Below, piece after piece: positions 24,083-33,275 of a stretch of 64,000 nt of DNA. The notes under the pieces are model-generated. The model was given only the letters and a program-made list of their open reading frames with translations. It had not been told where the DNA came from and ran no database searches. This DNA comes from Dichetophora obliterata (taxonomy: Eukaryota > Arthropoda > Insecta > Diptera > Sciomyzidae), in the NCBI GenBank assembly GCA_963920525.1, contig OY986437.1, positions 110,414,715-110,478,714 on the forward strand, read 5' to 3'. How positions within the stretch are numbered: position 1 is the stretch's first letter; each line of letters begins with the position of its first letter. The translations under genes were made by a program, and so were the position numbers.

Positions 24083-24600
24083 GAAGCACTGTTCTGAACA
24101 CAAAAAGAAAATGTGAGAAGAGTGCTGGATCAGGAGAAATCGGGAATTAGTCAGAACATTTTTATTGCCAAATAAATCCTTTACAAGCTTCTTTACTTGT
24201 TGTCTTTTTCATTTTCATTCTCATCATGCAGGCCCAACCTGCAGAATAAATTGAATAATTAAAAAAATTTAGACCTTCTGCGGCAAAGCGAAGTATGAGT
24301 TCGTGTTCTGGGAGTGCTTTTCTACTAGAAACAAGCAGCGGTTTCTCCGATACATTTTTGCCGTCGCACTGTGCTATGCAACCCTGTGATGTATGTAATT
24401 ATGTGGCTGTAGACAGAGCATAAAAATACGAGGTACAAAAAATACGTCCAAGTGCTACTTTTATTTACGCGTGTTTTCGTATTTACGTTTGCATGCAAAA
24501 CAACAACAAGGCAAAATACGCTTACGTCAGTCGGCGTAAAAATAACAAATCGTAGAAATAACAGATCAGCGTATTCAAACTGTGAACAGCCTTATAGTTT

Positions 24601-25408
24601 TTCTAAGGAGTTTTCATGAAAAGTTTGTATTCAAACAATTTTCGACTTTTATTTAACAGTAAAAACTAAAAAAAAACATCCCAAGTAGAGTCAGAAAAAT
24701 AAAGATGAGTGAGATCTTCAAAAAAGTTGTACAGTTGAGTTCAAATACAACAACCAGGAATAAAAGAATCCAACTTTAAAACACTTAAAAAACAAAATAT
24801 TACAAGTGAATAACAAGAATGTTTAAAATATTTAGTTTGCAAAAGGAAAGCAAATTCTTTATTATTAGTATACATTTTTTGAGCTCTGATCAAAATTGAT
24901 TTCGTTATTATAACTTAAAATTCGAAAAATCGTTCGTAAATAATTTCAAGGTTTGTTAGGTTAATTTCTTATATAAGTTTCTGAATCAGAATCTTTAATA
25001 AGAAATTTATGAGCCTTTTAAAAAGTCGTTAACGTTAGTTTGTTTCATTAAATGAATAAAAAAATGTTGACTTAATGCCGTTTTCGTTAGTGTTGCCATA
25101 TGCCCTGCGTTTGTTACGACTTGCTTGCAGCTGAAACCAATTTTTTTTGCATAATAGCAAACTTTTTATAATTTTTTTTTTTTAAATAATGTGAATAAAC
25201 AGTGAAGTTATTTAAAGCTAAATTTAAATCCCAAAAAGATAAAAGGATTAAAATAAAAAATTTATTTTTCCAAGTTTCTCCCATTCTTTTTTTTTTTTTT
25301 TGTATATTTTATCAATAAATACTACTCATCCTTTTTTAACTTGACTTTATTAAGATAAACTAATTTTATTTCTTATATAATTAATTAAAAATTTTTTTCT
25401 CCAAACAG
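24601..25408. other. Presumed intron or 5' flank of the cuticle gene
   Basis: AT-rich, with homopolymer T runs near 25168 and 25290. A clear splice acceptor (CTCCAAACAG, ending at 25408) closes the stretch. I searched for the upstream exon that should carry the signal peptide and could not identify it. Confidence 0.5.
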
Positions 25409-25682
25409 TTATGAACTTGGTGATGGCTCGAGGGCTCTACAAAACGGTTTCCTTAAAACCATAGATGCCGACCACAAGGGGGCTTCTATTGAGGGAAAAT
25501 TTGCTTTTATGGGCGATGATGGCCAGGAGTATGCGATCCGCTATACTGCGGACGAAAATGGTTATCAGGCTTATGGTGGACATCTGCCAACACCACCGCC
25601 AGTGCCAGAATCCGTAGTAAAGGCATTGAAATACATCGCGGAACATCCTCCCTATTATCCACCAGCTGGTCGAAACTATTAA
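25409..25682 (+). CDS. RR-1 cuticle protein, last exon
   Basis: This exon encodes the chitin-binding Rebers-Riddiford domain (Chitin_bind_4) of a secreted structural cuticle protein. After a good acceptor it opens with one base of a split codon, then YELGDGS. The domain core reads GKFAFMGDDGQEYAIRYTAD then ENGYQAYGGHLPTPPP, the RR-1 form typical of soft cuticle, and the tail ends AEHPPYYPPAGRNY before TAA. Poly(A) signals follow near 25742. About 90 residues are visible; a full protein would add a signal peptide and a short N-terminal stretch from exon(s) that I could not find, perhaps far upstream as in the gene at 55102. From memory the layout is closest to Drosophila Cpr78Cc-like proteins, which is inference only. 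The exon has no stops or damaged residues. Confidence 0.92.
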
Positions 25683-26489
25683 AAAAATACTCAAAAACTT
25701 ACACTAAAAAATATATGGACTGAAAATATAGCTTTTACAAAAATAAAAATAAAAATAAATTATTATAATAACTTATTCCAATATGGAATGTCTTTCATGT
25801 ATGTTATGACAATAGGCGTGTTAATTACGAAACTCAATTTCTGTATGGGTTATTCACCTATTGTTTATATTTGTTTGTTTTTTTCCAAATAATTGGAATT
25901 TCTTTCTTAAACAACTACATAAACAGTTACAGTGCGGATAGTAACAAAAAAAAGAAACAATGTGTTTTTGAAGAAACATTAGAAACACTTCTTTAATACG
26001 AAATTCATACAAACTTATTATCATAATCAGAACGTGATCTGAATTCAAGAGCAGCTACAAAATTTAATTAAACTTGTCTTCTCGGTGTTATATAACATTA
26101 GAAGAAACCAGAATCAAAGTTATGCAAATCTTTTTTCTTAGCTCATTTGCAATGTCTGCAAAATAATAAAAAAAATGACTAAATCTTATATTAACGATAA
26201 GAAAGTAATTGGCTATAAGTAATAGCCCATTGAGCATTTAAAACATGCTTCATCTTTCCGCTTTTTTTTCTAGCTGAAAACGCCGGTTTTCGTTCTAAAA
26301 AATAAATGACAATATAATTAACAGACAAACAGACTGTCTTAAAATGTGTCTATATGTTCCACTAACGAAGAAAAATTAAGATTTTCGTTGTAATAAATTA
26401 GATTAGATCACAAAATGTTATTCTATTTATATGCCACCATGCTTACTGCAAAATGGGTAATTACCTATGTCACTCTTAGTGTTTGTAAC
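25683..26489. other. 3' flank of the cuticle exon
   Basis: AATAAA-type poly(A) signals cluster at 25742-25760. Otherwise AT-rich sequence with no recognised gene or element. Confidence 0.5.
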
Positions 26490-26497
26490 GTACATAG

Positions 26498-27607
26498 TAG
26501 GGCTTGCAATCCCGAAGGTTTTTGATGAATTCCGGGATTTCTGGACTTGAAATTCATGATCCCGGGATTTTTTGGGATTCCGAAATTCCAAAATTTTAAA
26601 ATAATGACATTTAGCTTTATTAAAAGCAGAGACCGTTAAAAACTTTTTCTCTTAATTTCTGCGTTTTAGAAAAAAAAATCGCAGATTATATTTTTTTTTT
26701 TAATTGAAATTCAAACTTAATCCTAATTCTTACTTAAAATATTCAAAAACACTTGAAAGTTTATAAAACAGCACAAAGTACATAAAGAATATAAGGAAAA
26801 AATTCAACAATAACTGGAAGAAAAAGTCGCATTCTGAAATTACATTTTTTTATTTTTAAGGGAAACTCTTGCAAATTTTATGATTGAAAAATATACCACT
26901 CCTGATTAAACAAGATCGAAAAAAATTTTATTAGAAAATAACGATTATGATATGACGATTGTTTTAATTAAAAATCATAACCTTGACGATCCCTTACTAA
27001 AGATATTTGCTACATTTTGAAATATATAAATTAAATATATAATAAATTTATTTAATAAAAAAGTTATGATTTTTATATTTTAGAAAAGTTAAACATTTAT
27101 TTAAGAATTAAATTTCACTTTATTATAAAAATAAAAATTTAAACGCAAATAAGTTAAAGAAAAAAAAACAACATAAATCTATATTTTAAAAAAAATTTAA
27201 AGAAAAACTTATTCAAATAATTTAGTAAGCTGTTAGTAAAAAGTATGATGTAAATAAAATATTAATTTTATGGTAAAAAATATATAGCATAGTAATAAAA
27301 CTATAGGATAGTAATAAAATTATTGCTACTTTCAAAATTCCATGAAATTTGAACAGCCTAGTAAACAAAGATTTTGAAGATCATAACCAAAACGCACTTA
27401 AAATAGACTTTCAAAGTGCACGGAGAGATAAAAAAAGAACAGGGTGATTTCGATAATATAAAAAAATCATCGTTTACATTGCAGTTGCATTTGTAGTTGC
27501 TGAAAATTTTTATATTTTTTTGTAAATAAAATCACGGGATTTAGGGTTTGCTGTCCTGGTATTCCGGGACTAGAAATTTATTTGTGATCCTGGGATTGAA
27601 AGCCCTT
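26498..27607. mobile_element. hAT-type non-autonomous element, 1.1 kb
   Basis: The left end reads TAGGGCTTGCAATCCCG and the right end, reverse complemented, AAGGGCTTTCAATCCCA. The flanking 8-mers GTACATAG (26490-26497) and GTACTTAG (27608-27615) match at 7 of 8. Subterminal CCGGGATT motifs recur at both ends (near 26550 and 27535-27575). The interior is very AT-rich with no useful reading frame. Confidence 0.75.
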
Positions 27608-28004
27608 GTACTTAGGGAATCCTTATGACTCCTTATTAAGGAGGCGCAGTGTGTTGTCCCATTGGACAATATTGATATCAATCGACAGGTAATTGCATAG
27701 ATAAGACGAATATTTAAGGGAAAGACTCAGTTTTGGCTAAGCTATGACACATCAAAGTTGAGATATTTAAAAAGAAATCAAGTTTCGTTCAATTTGTTTT
27801 GGGTTCTCTTCAACCCAAATAATTGTCAAAAATTTGTGTTTTTATTAAACAGAGCCTAGTAAAATCTTTTATTATAAGAAATGTTTCAGTAAACAAATAC
27901 AATTAAGCAATCTTTGAAAATATAAAATATATTTATCACGCATATATACTATATAAAACGAATTAAATTTTTTTTCTAATATCCAGATCTGTTCAGTATA
28001 TATG

Positions 28005-28300
28005 TCAGGCCGGGTCGATTTTTGGGGAGGCAAAAAATCACCCATTGCTCAGTAAAAATTGTATTCTAGGGATCAAAATAAGAAACTTTGTCCGAGGAAC
28101 TATACCTCTAAAATGAATTCTAATGCCCCAACTTTTGACTTTTGTCCCGTAGGGTCAAATTTTAAAAAATCCCTCTTTGACCCATTAAGAGTGCCCCAAT
28201 CGAATCCAATTGATTGACCGACCCCCACTTACTTTGGAGGGCCGATCCACCCACGTCAGCGGCACACCCCCCAGGAGGGTTCCCCATACAAACATTTATT
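28005..28300. repeat. GC-richer segment, probably a dispersed repeat
   Basis: The block from GTCAGGCCGGGTCGATTTTT to about 28300 is markedly richer in G and C than its surroundings and contains CCCATTGCTCAGTAAAAATT and a CGTAGGGTCAAATTTT stretch. It has no open frame with domain resemblance and no inverted ends. I believe it is a repeat because of its composition and style; this is not shown by a second copy in the window. Confidence 0.3.
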
Positions 28301-28555
28301 TCTCACATAAGTTTTACTCACGTTATTCCTTTGGTGTAAATGCAAAGGAGTACTTGTGAAATAAGAAATATTTTTAATTAACATACTTTTGTCTTTTAGA
28401 CCTACTTCATATGATTGAAAATGTTTACAAAATCTTTTGATGTTTATGGGGTTACAATTAACATTAACATTTCGCTCTACATTAAAAAACAAACGAATCT
28501 TAAAAAGATGAAATAATAATGGACTCCAAAATGCTAAATAATAATTACATTTTTA

Positions 28556-29060
28556 AATAATTCCTTTATATTGGACCCACTCTGAAACTTTGATGGATTC
28601 AAAATTAAAGTTATGGAAATATTGTATTTTTGGAAAGTATTTCATTTTATGTAAATTAACTTCCGAAAAAATTCTATTGTCTAAGAGAGGCTGTAAACCT
28701 TTTTCATATGTTTTAAGAAAATTAGAAAATTTTAGAGACGATTTGATGCAAGCGAACAAGATAGATTAAGTCTTGATGTTATGTTTTTGAAATAAACTTT
28801 AGCTTCTTTATGATTAGCTTCAAAGAGCATTACCCATGGATACTTAAGGGGTCCACATTTTTTAATCCCACGGATGCACGGAATTTAAAAGTGTTGTTAT
28901 GATGTAGTCTTCTGAATCGGTATAAAAATGTTCATTTAAAATAATTTCGAATGCTTCACTTTTTATAAAAACCTTTTTTAGTTGTTGCTTTAGCAAGAGC
29001 GAACAGCTCTTTACAGCTGTTGTTGTGGATGTTTAAAATTTAGTACTTTTGAATAGCAGT
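28556..29060 (-). other. Possible further exons of the SAM-domain gene, unproven
   Basis: Downstream of the candidate gene on the minus strand are frames with non-random amino acid content: one around 28990-28875 containing KSEAFEIILNEHFYTDSEDY, and one at 28759-28556 containing FLKTYEKGLQPLLDNRIFSE. I could not join them to exon 4 with good splice sites and consistent phase, and the first has stops in the frames leading into it. They may be terminal exons or relics. Confidence 0.2.
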
Positions 29061-29185
29061 TTTGAAATGGCCCCATTTGCTGAAAAGCAAGTGATCTTTG
29101 TCCGGAAACAATATTTTTAAGTCGATATTTATCAAAAATAAAAAGTTCAGAAGTTTAAAAAATAAACATAGAATTGTAATCATTA

Positions 29186-29515
29186 TCACACCAAAATTGC
29201 TGATCTAGTCTCTGAATACTTCGGCCAAGCTTCCAAAAACTTTATTGATGTCAGCGACTTAAGATCGCTTTGGCGTATACTGAAAGCCTTTTTCCATTTA
29301 TTGGAAACTGTATTCCAATCAGAGCAATCTCTACTTAGATCTGTTTTTAATGCCAATGATATAGATTCATCAATTTCAGAATAACAGTTGTCGTTTGCTT
29401 CTTCAAAAGGTTCTTTTGGTTGTTTTTGTCGCTTGCACCTGCTATTCGTATACTTCGAGTATAACTTTCCACTTGGATTTTTTTTTTTGCATTGTCGCGG
29501 AATGAAGTAGAAATC
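29186..29515 (-). CDS. Candidate SAM-domain gene, exon 4
   Basis: The exon opens after CCAAG with DFYFIPRQC and continues with NPSGKLYSKYTNSRC, a P-x-GKLY...Y-N-R pattern that I associate with a broad family of uncharacterised insect proteins. It ends KFLEAWPKYSETRSAIL with a possible donor (GTGTGA) or a stop two codons later. The intron before it would be only 55 bp with a weak GTCTAA donor, but phase 0 is kept on both sides. Confidence 0.4.
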   Translation of the reverse strand, partial: DFYFIPRQCKKKNPSGKLYSKYTNSRCKRQKQPKEPFEEANDNCYSEIDESISLALKTDLSRDCSDWNTVSNKWKKAFSIRQSDLKSLTSIKFLEAWPKYSETRSAILV

Positions 29516-29570
29516 CTTGGAAAGGCAATAAATAAGTAAATTTAATTTGTTTACATACAGCTGTTTAGAC

Positions 29571-29798
29571 AAGTTCAATTATTGCCTTTTTTTCACTTTC
29601 GCTAGGAAAGACTGAAGTAATCTGGTCGACTATTCTAAGATAATCAGCAGTCCTTATAACAATTTCATTGCAGTTTGCTTCTTCGACAATCAACCTTACA
29701 AGCTTCTCCCTGTGGTTTGCTTCTAAAAACGAATTATTTTCACAAAATTTTTGCAAAGCCTTTCCTTTTGTAAATTCTTTGAGTAGTTGGGAAATATT
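29571..29798 (-). CDS. Candidate SAM-domain gene, exon 3
   Basis: After an acceptor ATTTACAG the 76 codons read without a stop from NISQLLKEFTKGKALQKFCE to SEKKAIIEL. The middle contains LEANHREKLVRLIVEEANC and DQITSVFPSESEK, a helical pattern matching the domain that usually follows a SAM-like domain in this uncharacterised family. Both boundaries are phase 0. Confidence 0.45.
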
Positions 29799-30050
29799 CT
29801 GTAAATATTACAAGTTAAATTAATATTAATTCAACAGCCATAATGTTTATTATATTACGATTTTAGCAATAGACGGAAAGAATATTTTCTCGGTTGAGGA
29901 AGATTGTGTTTAGTTAAAATTTTCAAAATTTCTATTTAGCCAATGTGGATGTACTTTGTATGATGTCGAGTCCCAAAAAGTGAATATGTAGCTTATTTAT
30001 CTATAGTATATTTAAAATATTATAAAAATTAATTTTTCTTTCCTCCATAC

Positions 30051-30154
30051 AAACAACTTTTCTCTGAACTCAGCCCTGAGCCCAATACTATCAATTGCTT
30101 CTTTAATGTCGTCTTTTGATAAATATTTAAGAGACTTAAACGTTATACCACGAG
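30051..30154 (-). CDS. Candidate SAM-domain gene, exon 2
   Basis: The exon completes a split serine codon and reads GITFKSLKYLSKDDIKEAID then SIGLRAEFREKLF. Together with the end of exon 1 this forms a recognisable SAM (sterile alpha motif) pattern, with a leucine-rich first half and G-x-R-x-x-F near the last helix. A GTATGG donor gives phase 0 into exon 3. Confidence 0.5.
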
Positions 30155-30639
30155 CTATAAAAAACAAATTTTTTTTTATATATTACATTTCTTGGAGTAA
30201 AATAATTTTTGCTTTTAAGCCAAAACAGCATGAACATTTAAAAATTTGTTTGAGATTTTGTTAAATGTTCTGAATTATAGAGGCCAACTTATTACCAAGA
30301 TGTTCATTCACAACGCAAAACTATAAAAACAATTCTAAACATCACTAACTATTTGGATTCTATTGAGTGACAAAAAATGCAAAATTTTACAAAGAAAAAG
30401 ATTGTTAATATTAAAAAATGTTTTGGCGCTCAAAATTCAAACGGATGATAATATTAAAATATATAAACTTATTCAGATGAACATCTTTCAAATCAACTGG
30501 TATTATGGAATGCATTTTTTAAAACGCTTATAAGCCCATTACTGCTTGAAACGCAAATTTTTGACACTCAAGTTCAAATGTTGCATTTCTACGCTACTTG
30601 AGAATTTATGTTTAAAATTATACAACCCTTTTTAAACTC

Positions 30640-31220
30640 CCACGCGTACTGCGTAAGGGGTATATTAACTTTGACACTGCGTTTGTAACGCCCATAAGGA
30701 GGCGTGGTAGGTACAGAAAAGTCAATATATATTTGTGATCAGCATCTCCACCTGAGTCGATTTAGCCATGTCCGTCTGTCCGTCTGTCGGCCTGTGGACA
30801 CGATTACAGCCGTTTTTGAAACCTATCGCGATGAAATTCGAAATATAAGCTTCTATGCAAAAAATGAGGACTAAGTTCGAAAATGATCCAAATCGGATGA
30901 AAAGCAAGCCTATCTCCCATACAAATTGACGTCATTCAAACAGTTAAATCTCTTAAAAATCCACAAAAATTAATGCAATGATTTGAAATTTTGTACATAA
31001 GGTTTTATTTTTAATATAAACTCTGAACAGAAAATTTGCCAAAATCTTATGAAAACCACGCCTAACTCCCATATAAAGTGACGTCATTCAAACTGTGAAA
31101 TCTCTTCAAAATCCACAAAAATTAATGTAATACTTCAAATTTTGCACATAAGCTTTGATTCTTAATATAAACCCTGACTACAAAATTTGAAAAACTCTGA
31201 GGGGGGTATTTCAACTTTGA
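30640..31220. mobile_element. DINE-1/Helentron-like repeat
   Basis: The segment contains GGGGTATATTAACTTTG, GGCGTGG, the phrase CATGTCCGTCTGTCCGTCTG and GTGGACACGATTACAG, all familiar from INE-1/DINE-1-type Helitron-like elements of flies. Two internal sub-repeats of about 150 bp share CATACAAATTGACGTCATTC or close variants and AAATCTCTTAAAAATCCAC (near 30920 and 31070). It lies in intron 1 of the candidate SAM-domain gene. Exact ends cannot be set by eye. Confidence 0.55.
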
Positions 31221-31351
31221 CCCTGCCTAAGATCCATTCCTAACTAGTTTTGTAATAGAATTCTATCCTTCAACTTGAGTGTCCAAAATTGGGATTTCAT
31301 GCATAAATCGATTAAAATGTTGCACTAGTATTACTGGCACGCTTTCATATA

Positions 31352-31673
31352 CAGTACGACCTCGCTCAACGCAACCCTCGCTACACGCAACTCCTCGATA
31401 ATCTCAACACCCAAATTGTACGCAAAGTATAAATTGCAACAAAGTGCAGACCAAAATTTCCCAATTTTTAAAAAAAATAAATTGAATAAAATGAAATTAT
31501 GTTTCTGAACAAAAATTTTTCGATTCACTTTAATTTGAATGTGTAGAAAATGCATATTTTTTTTTGGAAATAGGTCTATTGGCCAATATACAATTTTTCC
31601 TTGGTTTTTGCAATAACCTCAGATTTCGCAATTGGCTTGAATTTAATTGGTTGCGTTGAGCGAGGTCGTACTG
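31352..31673. mobile_element. pogo/Tigger-like MITE with TA duplication
   Basis: The termini CAGTACGACCTCGCTCAACG are perfect inverted repeats over at least 25 bp, flanked by TA at 31350-31351 and 31674-31675. The CAGTA start with a GACCTCG run and TA duplication is characteristic of the pogo/Tigger branch of Tc1/mariner. At 322 bp with no transposase it is non-autonomous. It sits in intron 1 of the candidate SAM-domain gene, about 70 bp from the donor. Confidence 0.8.
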
Positions 31674-31740
31674 TAATAAATAATTTAGTAAAATATTCCA
31701 GATTTTTTATGGTTTTCAATAAAATAACAAATTTACTTAC

Positions 31741-31903
31741 ATTTTAGGCTTGGGAAAATGCTTTCGAACTCAAAATCCTTAAGCAGACTAGCGACTTTCT
31801 CATCGTCTTCTTCCAAATTTGTAACTTCATCCACACTGTTAACAAGTATTGTGTCCAAGTTAAGAACTTGGCCAAATTCATTAATATATTGGAAATTTTC
31901 CAT
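31741..31903 (-). CDS. Candidate host gene with SAM-like domain, exon 1
   Basis: The ATG at 31903 opens MENFQYINEFGQVLNLD, followed by an acidic stretch (NLEEDDEKV) and the first SAM helix ASLLKDFEFESIFPSLK; the exon ends at a canonical GTAAGT donor. Joining exons 31741-31903, 30051-30154, 29571-29798 and 29186-29515 keeps the frame throughout and gives about 274 residues. SAM domains mediate protein or RNA contacts; no enzymatic role is implied. Codons and splice phases argue for a real gene or a recent relic of one, but exon 4's short intron and the uncertain 3' end leave room for a pseudogene. I do not recognise a named orthologue. Confidence 0.5.
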
Positions 31904-32269
31904 TTTAATTAATCTCCACTTATTTGCACTTACTATTACTATTTTCACGCACAAACTTGAGCGACATTCAGTGACCACCTTCGTCAATTTTGTTGAGTAA
32001 ATTGAAATTATTTCAATTAAGTCAAACAGCGTTCATAAAATGATTGTTGCTCGTAGAAAGACAGATAGATCAAAAAACAACTGTTTGCTTAACTGTTATT
32101 AAAATTAAAAAAAACACACAAAAATATGCATCCAACTTCAAATTGAAGTGTCTTCCAGTTTAAAATATATATATTCTACTTCGTTTTCACTACTGACAAC
32201 TTCAATATAAACCACGTTATTTTTCAACATCATTTCGAAGTGGATGCATTTTAAAGAATATAATAAATA

Positions 32270-33275
32270 CTAGCTGAAACCCGGCGCGTTGCTGCCACTC
32301 TCCCTATTCAAACGCCCATAAAATGTTATCAGTTAAACAGCATGTCTAAATTGAGGTCAAATACTGAATTCCGAGACTGTGCGACCTATATCCACAAAGC
32401 TATTCGATATAACAATTTTGGGTTGTATAGGAAGTGCCACGCCCTCTTGATGACCCCTCATAGAATGTAATCAATTTAACTGCATGTGTACATGGAGGTC
32501 GAATACCAAAACTGTGCGACATATAACTCCAAATATATTCGATAACATAAATTTGGGTTGTATGGGAGGTGCCACTCCCCTTTTCCCTACGCCCATAAAA
32601 TTTTACCAATGAAACTGCATGTGTAAATTGAGGTCGAATACTGAATTCCGAGGCTGACCTATAACTCCAAAGCTATTCGATATCGCAAATTTGGGTTAAG
32701 TTGGAGGTGCCACGCCCCCCGACAAACTCTAAAAAATGTTATCAGTAAATCTGCATGCGTTAATTTTGGTCAAATACTGAATTCCGATGCTGTGCGACCT
32801 ATAACTCCAAAGCTATTTGATAGCACAAAGTTGGGTTGTATGAGAAGTGTCACTCCCCTTTTCCCTACGCCCATAAAATGTAAGAAATGAAAGTGCTTGT
32901 ATAATTTTAGGTCGAATACCGATTTCTTACGCTGTCAACCTATAACTTCAAAGCAATTCGATATTGCAAATTTGGGATGTAAGGGAGATGTCAGGCCTCC
33001 CTGTCCAACGCCCATAAAAAAAAATCATTGAAACTGAATGTGTAAATTGAGGTCAAAAACTGAATTCCAAAGCTGAATTCCTATAAATTCAAAGCTATTC
33101 GATATCACCAATTTGGGTTGTATGAGAGGTGCCCCTCCCCCTTGTCCAACTCCCATAAAATTTCATCACTGAAACGGTACGTCTAAATTGTGGTCGAATA
33201 CCGAATTTCTAAGCTGTGCAACCCATAACGCTATTCGATAACACAAATTGTTTTTATATTAATGGGAGGTAAAAG
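32270..33275 (+). repeat. Non-autonomous element with internal tandem units of about 140 bp, forward copy
   Basis: It starts CTAGCTGAAACCCGGCGCGT and continues with about seven imperfect units, each containing CGCCCATAAAATGTTA, GAGGTCGAATACTGAATTCC, AAAGCTATTCGATAT and GGGTTGTATGGGAGGTGCCA. A related element in the opposite orientation lies at 45852-47575. Elements of this build (defined ends, central tandem repeats, no coding) resemble DINE-TR or Helentron-type non-autonomous repeats; the class is inferred. Confidence 0.7.

Larger units (their letters stand above)
22100..24600. mobile_element. Large inverted-repeat element with nested MITEs
   Basis: The ends AAACTATAAGGC(T/A)(A/G)TTCACAGTTT (22100-22123 and 24577-24600) are inverted repeats differing at one position. 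A second matched pair lies further inside (CACTGTGCGAC near 22215 and 24365; CACTCCCAGAA near 22252 and 24313). No transposase is visible. The centre holds two more inverted-repeat elements (23230-23669 and 23683-24082). An extra direct copy of the left end lies just outside at about 22038-22100. Confidence 0.6.
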
